In this document: in pieces, positions 18,598 to 26,763 of the stretch
Layout: the number at the start of each line of letters is the position of its first letter
How positions within the stretch are numbered: position 1 is the stretch's first letter
NCBI GenBank assembly: GCA_050248275.1
Contig: JBFWSR010000008.1
Span: forward strand, 1-64,000
Origin: CAILZL01 sp050248275
GTDB taxonomy: Bacteria; Pseudomonadota; Gammaproteobacteria; Steroidobacterales; Steroidobacteraceae
Length of the DNA stretch: 64,000 nucleotides
Direction: 5' to 3'
The notes under the pieces: generated by a model
The model's database searches: none
What the model saw: the letters and a program-made list of their open reading frames with translations, nothing else
Told to the model about the DNA's origin: nothing
Translations under genes and position numbers: made by a program

Positions 18598-19193
18598 GCA
18601 GCTCCCGTATCAACGCCAACGACCAGAGTGCCATTCGCGCCGAAGGAGTACGGCGGCACGGCAAGATTCAAGGGGGCAGGCACGTCCTTGAATACGCGAC
18701 CGGCCATGTCAAATTTGGAACCATGACAGGGGCAGTAGAAACCGCCCGGCCAGTCCGCCGCGACGGTGGCATCGCCCGGTTCGAACTTGTTCAAAGGTGC
18801 GCAACCCAGATGGGTGCAAACGCCAACCAGCACCAGGTATTCAGGTTTGAGTGCACGTGCTTCGTTCTTGGCAAATGCCGGCTGCTCAGATTGCAGTGAT
18901 GCCGGGTCGCGCAACATGGAGTCGTTGGACGCCAGCCTGGCCAGCATTTCCTCGGTGCGACGCACGATGTAAATGGCCTGGCCGCGCCACTCCACTTTCA
19001 TGAGCTCACCAATCTGCAATTTGCTGATATCCACTTCGACCGGGCCACCCATCGCCTTGGCGCGGGCGCTCGGCCGCCACGAAGCCAGGAACGGCACCGC
19101 AGTGGCGACTGCGCCCACCGCACCCACTGCGGACGTCGCCACCAGCAGGAAATGCCGGCGGCCCCCATCAATTTGCTCAGCTTCTGCGCTCAT
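18594..19193 (-). CDS. petA: Ubiquinol-cytochrome c reductase iron-sulfur subunit (Rieske protein)
   Basis: The Rieske protein carries the 2Fe-2S cluster that accepts electrons from ubiquinol in the periplasm. In the 199-residue protein the twin-arginine-like GRRHFLLVAT at residues 11-20 precedes a membrane helix, which fits Tat-dependent insertion. The cluster ligands are in CTHLGC (126-131) and CPCHGS (154-159). It is the first gene of the operon. On the minus strand a TATAAT lies at 19303-19298, about 105 bases upstream, without a clear -35. Confidence 0.96.
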   Translation of the reverse strand: MSAEAEQIDGGRRHFLLVATSAVGAVGAVATAVPFLASWRPSARAKAMGGPVEVDISKLQIGELMKVEWRGQAIYIVRRTEEMLARLASNDSMLRDPASLQSEQPAFAKNEARALKPEYLVLVGVCTHLGCAPLNKFEPGDATVAADWPGGFYCPCHGSKFDMAGRVFKDVPAPLNLAVPPYSFGANGTLVVGVDTGAA

Positions 19194-19437
19194 CCAACAG
19201 ACTCCGGATTAACCAGACACTACCCCTCGCGAAGCAACAGTTGGTTGCAGAACCATCCAGCTACGAGGTGCGATTTCAAAGACTCAAGGAATTGCGCATT
19301 ATACACATACACTGCGGCGCGCTTAGAAGCTCCACTCGCTCCGGATGATTGCTGCGGGCTTCAAGCACCCCTCCGCAGACCGGCTCCCGACCTGTTGCCG
19401 GCACCGTGAATCGCACTATTCTGTCACCGGAAACACC

Positions 19438-20574
19438 ATGTCTCGCTGGTCCGATACTGGAAAATTTGTCCTCAAATGGACCGTGCTCGGTCTGGCAACC
19501 GCTTTCGTCGTGGTACTGGCGCGTCCGCAATGGTTATTGCATCCCGCAGCGGATAAACAGCCGACCGTTTTGGCCATGGGTTTTGCCAATGCCGTGGAGC
19601 GCACCGCTCCCGCCGTGGTGAATATCTATACTGCGCGTCTGGTGACCGAAGAAGTCGCGTCAGGCGCTCCAAACGGCGCCGGCTCGTCCTCACCGACGCG
19701 GCGACAGGGAGTGGAAACCGGCCTGGGTTCAGGCGTCATCGTCGATAATGAAGGTCATATCGTCACCAACAACCATTTGATTGCCTGCGCCCAGCAAATC
19801 AATGTGCAACTGGCCGATGGCCGCACCCAGGCTGTCGCCGTGGTTGGCACCGATCCGGCCACTGATATCGCAGTGCTCAAAATCAGCATGGACAATCCAC
19901 CTGTTGCGCCGCTGGGATCATCCAGCGCGCTGCGCCCCGGTGACATCGCACTGGCCATCGGCACGCCTTATGGCCTGTCGCAGACAGTGACCCAGGGCAT
20001 CGTCAGCGCCACCGGGCGCGGTCAGCTCGGCGTGACCGCCATCGAAGCCTTTATCCAGACCGATGCCGCAATCAATCAGGGCAATTCCGGCGGCGCACTG
20101 ATCAATGCAGACGGTGAGCTGATCGGCATCAACACCGCCGCCCTGTCACAAGCCAACGGCGTCAGCGGCATCAGCTTTGCCATCCCGGTGGATCTGGTGC
20201 GCGGGGTCATGCAGGAAATCCTGCAATACGGCCGGGTCAAGCGTGGCTGGTTCGGCGTCGAAACACGGGGGCTGAGTACCCAGCAGGCGGCGGCCCTGGG
20301 CCTGGCCGCTCCTGACGGTCTGGCAGTCGTCCAGGTTTATGAAAACAGTCCGGCTGCCCGCGCCGGGCTGCAACCCGGCGATGTCATTACCCGCATCAAT
20401 GGCGCACAACGCAGCCTGAGCGAGGCCCTCAGGGTGGTGGCCAGCACCGCGCCGGGCGAACGCATTTCACTGAGTGTGCTGCGGCAGGGTAAAACCTATG
20501 ATCTGACCGTCACCGTGACCGAGCGCAGCCCGGATGCAGGAGTGCGCAATCCCTGCAACAACACCGACAAGTAG
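19438..20574 (+). CDS. DegS/AlgW-type periplasmic serine protease
   Basis: This is an inner-membrane-anchored HtrA-family protease with a single PDZ domain. In relatives it cleaves the anti-sigma factor RseA/MucA under envelope stress. The start at ATG 19438 gives 378 residues (E. coli DegS 355). One membrane helix lies at about 10-28. The catalytic triad is His113 (TNNHLI), Asp143 (ATDIAVL) and Ser217 (QGNSGGA). The PDZ domain covers about 280-370 with NSPAARAGLQPGDVI. One PDZ domain plus an N-terminal anchor favours DegS/AlgW over DegP. No rseA or sigma-E gene is visible in the window, so the substrate is inferred. Confidence 0.9.
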   Translation: MSRWSDTGKFVLKWTVLGLATAFVVVLARPQWLLHPAADKQPTVLAMGFANAVERTAPAVVNIYTARLVTEEVASGAPNGAGSSSPTRRQGVETGLGSGVIVDNEGHIVTNNHLIACAQQINVQLADGRTQAVAVVGTDPATDIAVLKISMDNPPVAPLGSSSALRPGDIALAIGTPYGLSQTVTQGIVSATGRGQLGVTAIEAFIQTDAAINQGNSGGALINADGELIGINTAALSQANGVSGISFAIPVDLVRGVMQEILQYGRVKRGWFGVETRGLSTQQAAALGLAAPDGLAVVQVYENSPAARAGLQPGDVITRINGAQRSLSEALRVVASTAPGERISLSVLRQGKTYDLTVTVTERSPDAGVRNPCNNTDK

Positions 20575-20584
20575 ACGACATGCA

Positions 20585-21853
20585 TTACTTGCTACGGGAA
20601 CTCAGGCGCTTGATGCGCGCCCCCAGCAGTTCCAGCTTTTCCTCGATGCGCTCGTAACCACGATCAATGTGGTAGATGCGATCCACTACCGTCACGCCTT
20701 CGGCCACCAGGCCGGCCAGTACCAGACCGGCCGAGGCGCGCAGATCGGTCGCCATGACCGGCGCACCGGTCAGTTGCGGCACGCCCTTGATGATGGCCGC
20801 ATGCCCCTCGATACGCATCTCCGCGCCCATGCGCTGCAGCTCATGCATGTGCATGAAGCGATTTTCGAAAATGGTTTCGATCACGGTGCCCACGCCTTCC
20901 GCCACGCAGTTCAATGCCGCGAACTGCGCCTGCATGTCAGTGGGAAACGCCGGGTACGGCGCAGTGCGAATGTCCACAGCTCGAGGGCGCTTGCCCTGCA
21001 TATCCAGCTCGATCCAGTCGGAGCCTGATTCAATATGCGCCCCGGCCTCCTTGAGCTTGAGTAACACGGCATCGAGATGCCCGGCGCGGGCATTCTTCAA
21101 ACGCACCTTGCCGCCGGTAATGGCCGCGGCAACCAGATAAGTCCCGGCTTCGATACGATCCGGCATCACTGCATAACGGGCGCCCTGTAAACGTTCGACA
21201 CCCTGGATCACGATCTTGTCGGTACCGGCCCCCTGAATCCGCGCGCCCATGGCCATCAGCAAATTGGCCAGATCGACGATCTCCGGTTCGCGTGCCGCGT
21301 TTTCGATGACTGTTTCGCCTTCGGCCAGCGCCGCGGCCATCATCAGGTTTTCGGTGCCGGTAACGGTCACCGTTTCCAGCACCAGGCGCGTGCCTTTGAG
21401 GCGTTTGGCGGTGGCGCGGATATAGCCGTGTTCGATATGAATCTCGGCGCCCATGGCGCGCAGGCCTTCAACATGCAGATTGACCGGGCGCGCGCCGATG
21501 GCGCAACCGCCCGGCAGCGACACTTCTGCCTGACCAAAGCGCGCCAGCAAGGGGCCCAGCACCAGAATCGAGGCGCGCATGGTCTTGACCAGATCATAGG
21601 GGGCAACGAACCGGGCGGCAGGCCGGGCATCCACTTCGATCTGGAGTTTGTCATCCACCGTGATCTGCACCCCCATGTTGCCCAGCAGGGCAATCATGGT
21701 GGTCACATCATGCAGATGCGGCACATTGCTCAGGGTGACCGGGCTGTCAGCCAGCAGCGCGCCGGCAATGATGGGCAGGGCGGCATTCTTGGCGCCGGAA
21801 ATACGCACTTCGCCGGCCAGCGGCACGCCGCCTTCAATTTGCAAACGATCCAC
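20585..21853 (-). CDS. murA: UDP-N-acetylglucosamine 1-carboxyvinyltransferase MurA
   Basis: MurA starts peptidoglycan precursor synthesis by transferring enolpyruvate to UDP-GlcNAc; it is the target of fosfomycin. The 422-residue protein (E. coli 419) begins with a substrate loop including SGAKNAALPI. The catalytic cysteine is Cys117 in PGGCAIGARP, so the protein should be fosfomycin-sensitive at that residue. It follows ibaG on the same strand after 23 bases and converges with the DegS-type gene, ten bases away. Confidence 0.97.
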   Translation of the reverse strand: MDRLQIEGGVPLAGEVRISGAKNAALPIIAGALLADSPVTLSNVPHLHDVTTMIALLGNMGVQITVDDKLQIEVDARPAARFVAPYDLVKTMRASILVLGPLLARFGQAEVSLPGGCAIGARPVNLHVEGLRAMGAEIHIEHGYIRATAKRLKGTRLVLETVTVTGTENLMMAAALAEGETVIENAAREPEIVDLANLLMAMGARIQGAGTDKIVIQGVERLQGARYAVMPDRIEAGTYLVAAAITGGKVRLKNARAGHLDAVLLKLKEAGAHIESGSDWIELDMQGKRPRAVDIRTAPYPAFPTDMQAQFAALNCVAEGVGTVIETIFENRFMHMHELQRMGAEMRIEGHAAIIKGVPQLTGAPVMATDLRASAGLVLAGLVAEGVTVVDRIYHIDRGYERIEEKLELLGARIKRLSSRSK

Positions 21854-21876
21854 GGTAGAGCCTCTGAGTATTTATT

Positions 21877-22131
21877 TTATTGCTGGGCGTTTTGCTGCGC
21901 CGCCTGCCATTCGGCAGGCGTATGGGTCTGCATGCTCAAGGCATGGATTTCGTTGCCCATACGTGCGCCGAGCGCGGCATACACCAATTGATGCCGCTGC
22001 AAAGTGCGCTTACCGGCAAACGCTTCGCTGACGATCAACGCCGAGAAATGCGTACTGTCATCCGATTCGACGACCACCCGCGCACCGGGCAAGCCGGTAC
22101 GGATCAACTGCTCAACATCGTGGGGATTCAT
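21877..22131 (-). CDS. ibaG: BolA family protein IbaG
   Basis: IbaG is a small cytoplasmic protein that, with monothiol glutaredoxins, takes part in iron-sulfur handling. I prefer ATG 22131 (84 residues), because AAGG lies six bases upstream and the product matches family length. ATG 22173, with AGGA in front, would add 14 residues and cannot be excluded. The BolA fold is seen in VVVESDDSTHFSALIVSEAF, the central QRHQLVYAALG, and the C-terminal HALSMQTHTPAEW. Its place before murA is the conserved gammaproteobacterial arrangement. Confidence 0.92.
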   Translation of the reverse strand: MNPHDVEQLIRTGLPGARVVVESDDSTHFSALIVSEAFAGKRTLQRHQLVYAALGARMGNEIHALSMQTHTPAEWQAAQQNAQQ

Positions 22132-22215
22132 GGCCAGCCTTGTCTGCGTTAGGGCCTGCGGGGGCGCGATCATAAAAGATTCCTGCCCGCTTTGCGCCCG
22201 TGGATCAGTTGCAGA

Positions 22216-23250
22216 TCAGGAACGAGTCCGCATGTTCACTTCCACCGTTACATGGCTGAGCTGTTCCAGCTTGGCCAGCCGGCCGCGATATACCGCCGGC
22301 GCCTGTGGATTGACGGATTCGATCGCCACCACCAGCGCATGGTGTCCCGGACCAATACGCCACAGATGCAGGTCGCAAACAGTATCGCCGTTGATTTCCA
22401 GACGTTCGCGGATGCGCTTCAGCAGGGGCTGATTCAGATTCATGTCCACCAGATAACCACCGGCAGAGCGCATCAAACCCCATGACCATTGCGCGATGAC
22501 CAGCGCGCCGACGATGCCCATTAGCGGGTCCATCCATACCCAGCCCAGATAACGGCCGGTCAGCAGACCGGCAATCGCCAGCACTGAAGTCAGTGCGTCG
22601 GCAATCACATGCATGTAGGCCGCGCGCAGGTTGTTGTCGTGATGCTGGTGTGCATGGCCGAAGTTGTCGTCGTCCATCTCTTCATGGTCATGGTCATGGT
22701 CATGGTCATGGTCATGGTCATGGTCATGGTCATGGTCATGGTCATCATGATGATGCGTGTGTTCGCCCTGATGCAGCAATACTGCACTGAGCAAATTGAC
22801 TATCAAGCCAAGCACGGCAATCCAGGTGGCCTGACTGAAATCAATCTGGTGGGGACTGACCAGGCGGGTGAGCGATTCCCAGCCGATCAACAGCGAAATC
22901 ATGCCAAGCACCACCGCGCTGGCAAAACCGGTGAGTTCGCCGATCTTGCCGGTGCCAAAACTGAAACGCGGATCGGCTGCATGACGTCGGGCATAGCGAT
23001 AGGCCAGCGCAGCAATACTCAACGCTGCTGCGTGAGTAGCCATGTGCCAACCGTCCGCCACCAGCGCCATGGAGCCGAAAATCGTGCCGCCGATGATTTC
23101 GCCGAGCATCATCAGCGCGGTGAGCGCCACCACCGCCCAGGTACGGCGTTCATTCTGATCATGACTGACGCCCAGAAAATCACTGCGTATCACACAGGTT
23201 CGTCCAACCGGCATTGCTTCGGTGGTGGCGCGTGACTGGAGTTCGCTCAT
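22216..23250 (-). CDS. dmeF: Cation diffusion facilitator exporter, DmeF type (Co/Ni)
   Basis: A proton-coupled exporter of divalent metals in the inner membrane. The 344-residue protein has six membrane helices. It begins with the FLGVSHDQNERRTW segment and has VADGWHMATHAAAL in helix 2, with His in place of the usual second Asp of the metal site; both are typical of the DmeF (Co2+/Ni2+) branch. HVIADALTSVLAI supplies the helix 5 site. The loop between helices 4 and 5 is very rich in His and Asp. Metal preference is inferred from sequence only. It reads towards ibaG, a place where many relatives have the mla genes. Confidence 0.9.
   Translation of the reverse strand: MSELQSRATTEAMPVGRTCVIRSDFLGVSHDQNERRTWAVVALTALMMLGEIIGGTIFGSMALVADGWHMATHAAALSIAALAYRYARRHAADPRFSFGTGKIGELTGFASAVVLGMISLLIGWESLTRLVSPHQIDFSQATWIAVLGLIVNLLSAVLLHQGEHTHHHDDHDHDHDHDHDHDHDHDHDHEEMDDDNFGHAHQHHDNNLRAAYMHVIADALTSVLAIAGLLTGRYLGWVWMDPLMGIVGALVIAQWSWGLMRSAGGYLVDMNLNQPLLKRIRERLEINGDTVCDLHLWRIGPGHHALVVAIESVNPQAPAVYRGRLAKLEQLSHVTVEVNMRTRS
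22683..22742. repeat. Ten tandem copies of the hexanucleotide CATGGT inside dmeF
   Basis: The plus strand shows ten uninterrupted, identical CATGGT units. On the coding strand they read GAC CAT and encode ten Asp-His pairs in the cytoplasmic metal-binding loop of the exporter. All copies use the same codons, although His and Asp each have two. This points to recent slipped-strand expansion rather than selection on protein alone. A change by one unit keeps the frame. Confidence 0.97.
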
Positions 23251-23336
23251 ATCGACCCTATCGAGACCAGAGACTTGCGCACCATGCTAGCAGTACGGCA
23301 GCAACTGCGCTGCCTGCAGTCGGTTATGATGCCCCC

Positions 23337-24320
23337 ATGAAACCTTCACTGGACTCACAGCAAATCTTGACCCGGGCCCGGGCGGTGCTGGACATCGAAG
23401 CCGCAGCCGTGACTGCGTTGATCCCGCGCCTGGGCGAGGCATTCGCCACCGCCTGCCATCTGATCCTGGACTGCAAGGGTCGGCTGGTAGTTTCGGGCAT
23501 GGGCAAGTCGGGCCACGTGGGCAATAAATTGGCCGCAACTTTCGCCAGCACCGGCACGCCGGCATTTTTTGTGCACCCGGCCGAAGCCAGTCATGGCGAT
23601 ATCGGCATGATTACCCAGCAGGATGTGGTGCTGGCCATCTCCAATTCCGGCGAAACCGATGAACTGGTGACCATTCTGCCAGTCATCAAACGCCTGGGGA
23701 TTCCGCTGATCGCCCTGACCGGCCGCACTGATTCGACACTGGGTCGCGCCGCGAATGCCGCGCTGGATGTGAGCGTTGCAACAGAAGCCTGTCCTTTGAA
23801 TCTGGCGCCTACCGCCAGCACCACCGCCACGCTGGCGCTGGGTGATGCGCTGGCGGTGGCCGTGCTGGAAGCGCGTGGTTTCACCGAAGAGGATTTTGCC
23901 CGTTCGCATCCCGGCGGCTCACTGGGCCGGCGCCTGCTGCTGTATGTAGAAGACATCATGCACACCGGCGCACAACTGCCACTGGTCACTCCAGACACCC
24001 TGCTGCGCGAAGGTCTGCTGGAAATGAGTCGCAAGGGCTTAGGGATGACCACGGTGGTCGATGCACGCAAACATTTACTGGGCGTGTTCACCGATGGCGA
24101 CCTGCGGCGGGCGTTGGATAAACAGATTGACCTGCGCGCCACCCTGATCGGCGAAGTCATGACATCGAATCCCAAGCGCGCCACGCCGCGCATGCTGGCC
24201 GCCGCTGCCGTACACTTGATGGAAACCCACAAAATCACTGCCCTGCCGGTGGTCGATGAACACAACATCGTGGTGGGCGCGCTCAATGTGCACGACTTGT
24301 TGCGTGCCGGTGTGATGTGA
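23337..24320 (+). CDS. kdsD: D-arabinose 5-phosphate isomerase KdsD
   Basis: KdsD makes D-arabinose 5-phosphate, the precursor of Kdo in LPS. The start ATG 23337 gives 327 residues (E. coli 328). The SIS sugar-isomerase domain (about 35-170) has GMGKSGHVGNKLAATFASTG and SNSGETDEL. It is followed by two CBS domains (about 205-327, with the repeated V-x-x-VM-T-x-x pattern). It overlaps kdsC by four bases and is first in a long operon. Confidence 0.95.
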   Translation: MKPSLDSQQILTRARAVLDIEAAAVTALIPRLGEAFATACHLILDCKGRLVVSGMGKSGHVGNKLAATFASTGTPAFFVHPAEASHGDIGMITQQDVVLAISNSGETDELVTILPVIKRLGIPLIALTGRTDSTLGRAANAALDVSVATEACPLNLAPTASTTATLALGDALAVAVLEARGFTEEDFARSHPGGSLGRRLLLYVEDIMHTGAQLPLVTPDTLLREGLLEMSRKGLGMTTVVDARKHLLGVFTDGDLRRALDKQIDLRATLIGEVMTSNPKRATPRMLAAAAVHLMETHKITALPVVDEHNIVVGALNVHDLLRAGVM

Positions 24321-24844
24321 GTATGGATATGAACCACCTTGCCGTCACCGAACGCGCCGCCGCCATTCGCCTGCTGGTGCTGGATGTGGACGGCGTGTTG
24401 ACCGATGGCCGTTTGTACTTCACTGCCGATGGAGAAACGCTCAAGGCCTTTCACGTGCGCGATGGCGCGGGCATCGTGCAATTGCGCCGCGCCGGCATTG
24501 AGGTGGCCGTAATCTCGGGACGCAATTCGCCCATCGTCAACAAGCGCATGAGTGAACTGGGCGTACTGCACGTCAGGCAGGGCATTGACGACAAACAGGC
24601 CGCGCTGCAGGCGCTGCTGCAAACCCTGCAGCTTGATCAGAACTGCATCGCCTGCGTCGGCGACGACACGCCGGACGTGCCGATGCTCAACATGGCGCGA
24701 CTGGCGGTGGCGGTGGCCGACGCCCATCCGGCCGTGAAGGCTGCGGCGCATTACGTGACGCAGATCGCTGGCGGACTGGGCGCGGTGCGCGAAGTCTGCG
24801 ATTTGATCCTGCAGGCGCGTCACGCCGCACAGCGTAGCGGCTGA
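24317..24844 (+). CDS. kdsC: 3-deoxy-D-manno-octulosonate 8-phosphate phosphatase KdsC
   Basis: A HAD-superfamily phosphatase that releases Kdo from Kdo 8-phosphate. The 175 residues contain the nucleophile motif LVLDVDGVLTDG, then VISGRNSP and the VGDDTPDVPML acidic motif. The first codon is GTG at 24317, which overlaps the kdsD stop by four bases; ATG at 24323 and 24329 are alternative starts. The C0-type cap-less size is normal for KdsC. Confidence 0.95.
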   Translation: MSMDMNHLAVTERAAAIRLLVLDVDGVLTDGRLYFTADGETLKAFHVRDGAGIVQLRRAGIEVAVISGRNSPIVNKRMSELGVLHVRQGIDDKQAALQALLQTLQLDQNCIACVGDDTPDVPMLNMARLAVAVADAHPAVKAAAHYVTQIAGGLGAVREVCDLILQARHAAQRSG

Positions 24845-24846
24845 GC

Positions 24847-25401
24847 ATGTCCTGGCGCACGGTGCTCATCACGGCGGTGATTGCCATATTGCTGGCCGGT
24901 TACGGCCTGCTGACTCACCGCAAGGAGGATGAGCTGACCATCACGCCCGCGCCGGCTCAACCGGGCTATTACCTGCATGAAGCCATTGTCACTGAAACCG
25001 ATGCCAGCGGTGCGGCGCGTCTCAAACTGCACGCCAGCCGGATTGCGCAGAATCCGGCGGATAACAGCATCGAATTGCAGCAGGTGACGCTGGACTACCA
25101 GAGCGACCCGAATGCCAGGTGGTTGCTGACGGCCAATCGCGGTCATCTCGCTGCCGGCTCGCATACCATCAATTTCTTCGGCGCAGTCAACATCAAACCG
25201 CAGAACCAGACCGACAATCAGATCGAGCTGCGCACGGAGACCCTGAGTGTCGATACGCTGAACAACATTGCCACCGCGCCCGGCAAGGTCAGCATCGACA
25301 TGGATCAACAACGTCTGACCGCCGTTGGCCTCAAATACGATTTGAAGCGCCAGACGCTACAGCTAGAATCCCGTCTTCATGGCCAATTTCAAGCACAATA
25401 A
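24847..25401 (+). CDS. lptC: LPS export ABC transporter periplasmic protein LptC
   Basis: LptC is the bitopic inner-membrane member of the Lpt bridge; it receives LPS from LptB2FG and hands it to LptA. The 184-residue protein has one N-terminal membrane helix (about 5-21) and a periplasmic beta-jellyroll. Its 3' end overlaps lptA by 23 bases. Sequence similarity in this family is low, so the call leans on topology and its place between kdsC and lptA. Confidence 0.92.
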   Translation: MSWRTVLITAVIAILLAGYGLLTHRKEDELTITPAPAQPGYYLHEAIVTETDASGAARLKLHASRIAQNPADNSIELQQVTLDYQSDPNARWLLTANRGHLAAGSHTINFFGAVNIKPQNQTDNQIELRTETLSVDTLNNIATAPGKVSIDMDQQRLTAVGLKYDLKRQTLQLESRLHGQFQAQ

Positions 25402-26038
25402 ATCACTGCATTGCCGGTTATCCATCCTGATGGCCGCCGTCATGATGCCCATCCTGACAACCCAGGCCGCCAGCCCGAAGCAGATCAATGCCAATATCGA
25501 AGTGGAATCGGACGGCGCGGAAGTGGACGCCCGCACCAGGCAACTGGTGCTGCCCAAGGTACGCATCACGCAGCAGGGTTATGCCATTCAGGCTGACGAA
25601 GCCCGCGCCACCGGCCTTAATTTCGACAACAGTCAGTGGACTTTCAACGGCAAGGTATACATCACCACGCCGGATGGTTTCAGCACAGCCGACCGCGCCA
25701 CCGTGCAGTTCGTGCAGAACCAGATCACTGAAATGCACATCAGCGGTCAGCCCGCCACCTTTGAACAGCACGATCCCGGCAAGCAGATGCTGGCACAGGG
25801 GCACGCCAACCACATCGACTACGATCTGCAAAAAAACACCGTGCGCCTGAGTCAGCAGGCATGGGTCAAGTATGGTCAGAATGAATTCACCGGCGCCACC
25901 GTGGTGTACGACATCATCAACCAGCGCGTGCTGGCCAGCCGCGAGGAACAACAGGGTGAACGGGTGCGCATCACCATCAATCCCAATGCCGGCAATCCGG
26001 CAACCATTCCTGAACCGGGCACAGGCAGCAAACCATGA
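25379..26038 (+). CDS. lptA: LPS transport periplasmic protein LptA
   Basis: LptA oligomers carry LPS through the periplasm to LptD. The 219-residue protein has a signal peptide ending near TQA-ASP (about residue 30) and an OstA-like jellyroll with the typical NANIEVESDGAEVD start and KVYITTPDGFSTADRATV repeat. A Pro/Gly-rich C-terminal tail makes it longer than E. coli LptA (185). It overlaps both lptC (23 bases) and lptB (four bases). Confidence 0.94.
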   Translation: MANFKHNKSLHCRLSILMAAVMMPILTTQAASPKQINANIEVESDGAEVDARTRQLVLPKVRITQQGYAIQADEARATGLNFDNSQWTFNGKVYITTPDGFSTADRATVQFVQNQITEMHISGQPATFEQHDPGKQMLAQGHANHIDYDLQKNTVRLSQQAWVKYGQNEFTGATVVYDIINQRVLASREEQQGERVRITINPNAGNPATIPEPGTGSKP

Positions 26039-26760
26039 GTGAGCTGCGCGCCGAACGCCTCGCCAAGAGCTACAAGTCACGCCCGGTCGTCAAAGACCTG
26101 TCACTGCGCATCGGCAGCGGCGAGGTAGTGGGCATCCTGGGACCCAATGGCGCCGGCAAGACCACCGCCTTCTACATGCTGGTTGGACTGGTTGCCAGCG
26201 ATGCCGGCCGCATCTTCATCGACGAGCGCGATATTTCCAGCCTGCCCATTCACGCCCGCGCCCGGCTGGGCCTGGGTTATCTGCCCCAGGAAGCGTCGGT
26301 GTTCCGCAAGCTGAGCGTCGCCGACAACATCCGCGGGATACTGGAACTGCGTCAGGAACTGAATTCGCAACTGCGCGAACAGCAACTGGAGCAATTGCTG
26401 GAAGAACTGCACATTGTTCACATCCGCAACAGCCTGGGGCAAAGCCTCTCGGGTGGCGAACGCCGGCGCGTGGAAATTGCCAGGGCCCTGGCCGCCGAAC
26501 CCCGCTTTATCCTGCTGGATGAGCCCTTTGCCGGAGTCGATCCTATTTCGGTCATCGACATCCAGCGCATTATCAAACACTTGGCAGCGCGCAACATCGG
26601 CGTGCTGATCACTGACCACAATGTGCGCGAAACCCTGGGGATTTGTGAACGCGCCTACATCATCAGCGCCGGAACACTCATTGCCAGTGGAACAGCGGAA
26701 GAAATCCTTGCCAATCAGCAGGTGCGTGAGGTGTACTTGGGCCAGGACTTCCGACTGTAG
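26035..26760 (+). CDS. lptB: LPS export ABC transporter ATP-binding protein LptB
   Basis: LptB is the cytoplasmic ATPase that powers LPS extraction with LptF and LptG, which are not encoded in this window. The 241 residues equal the E. coli length. Walker A is GPNGAGKTTAF, the ABC signature LSGGERRRVEIARAL, Walker B FILLDEPFAGVDP, with the switch histidine in LITDHNVRETL. It lies three bases ahead of rpoN. Confidence 0.97.
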   Translation: MSELRAERLAKSYKSRPVVKDLSLRIGSGEVVGILGPNGAGKTTAFYMLVGLVASDAGRIFIDERDISSLPIHARARLGLGYLPQEASVFRKLSVADNIRGILELRQELNSQLREQQLEQLLEELHIVHIRNSLGQSLSGGERRRVEIARALAAEPRFILLDEPFAGVDPISVIDIQRIIKHLAARNIGVLITDHNVRETLGICERAYIISAGTLIASGTAEEILANQQVREVYLGQDFRL

Positions 26761-26763
26761 AAA

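Noticed and set aside
19298..19326. Complete petABC promoter
   Set aside because: A TATAAT is present on the minus strand at 19303-19298, but no acceptable -35 lies 16-18 bases upstream, so I did not list a full promoter.
22683..22742. CRISPR-like array
   Set aside because: The units are contiguous hexamers without spacers and are in frame in a transporter gene.
23591..24823. Long minus-strand open frame opposite kdsD and kdsC
   Set aside because: It spans two real genes in the antisense direction and has low-complexity composition and no recognisable family.
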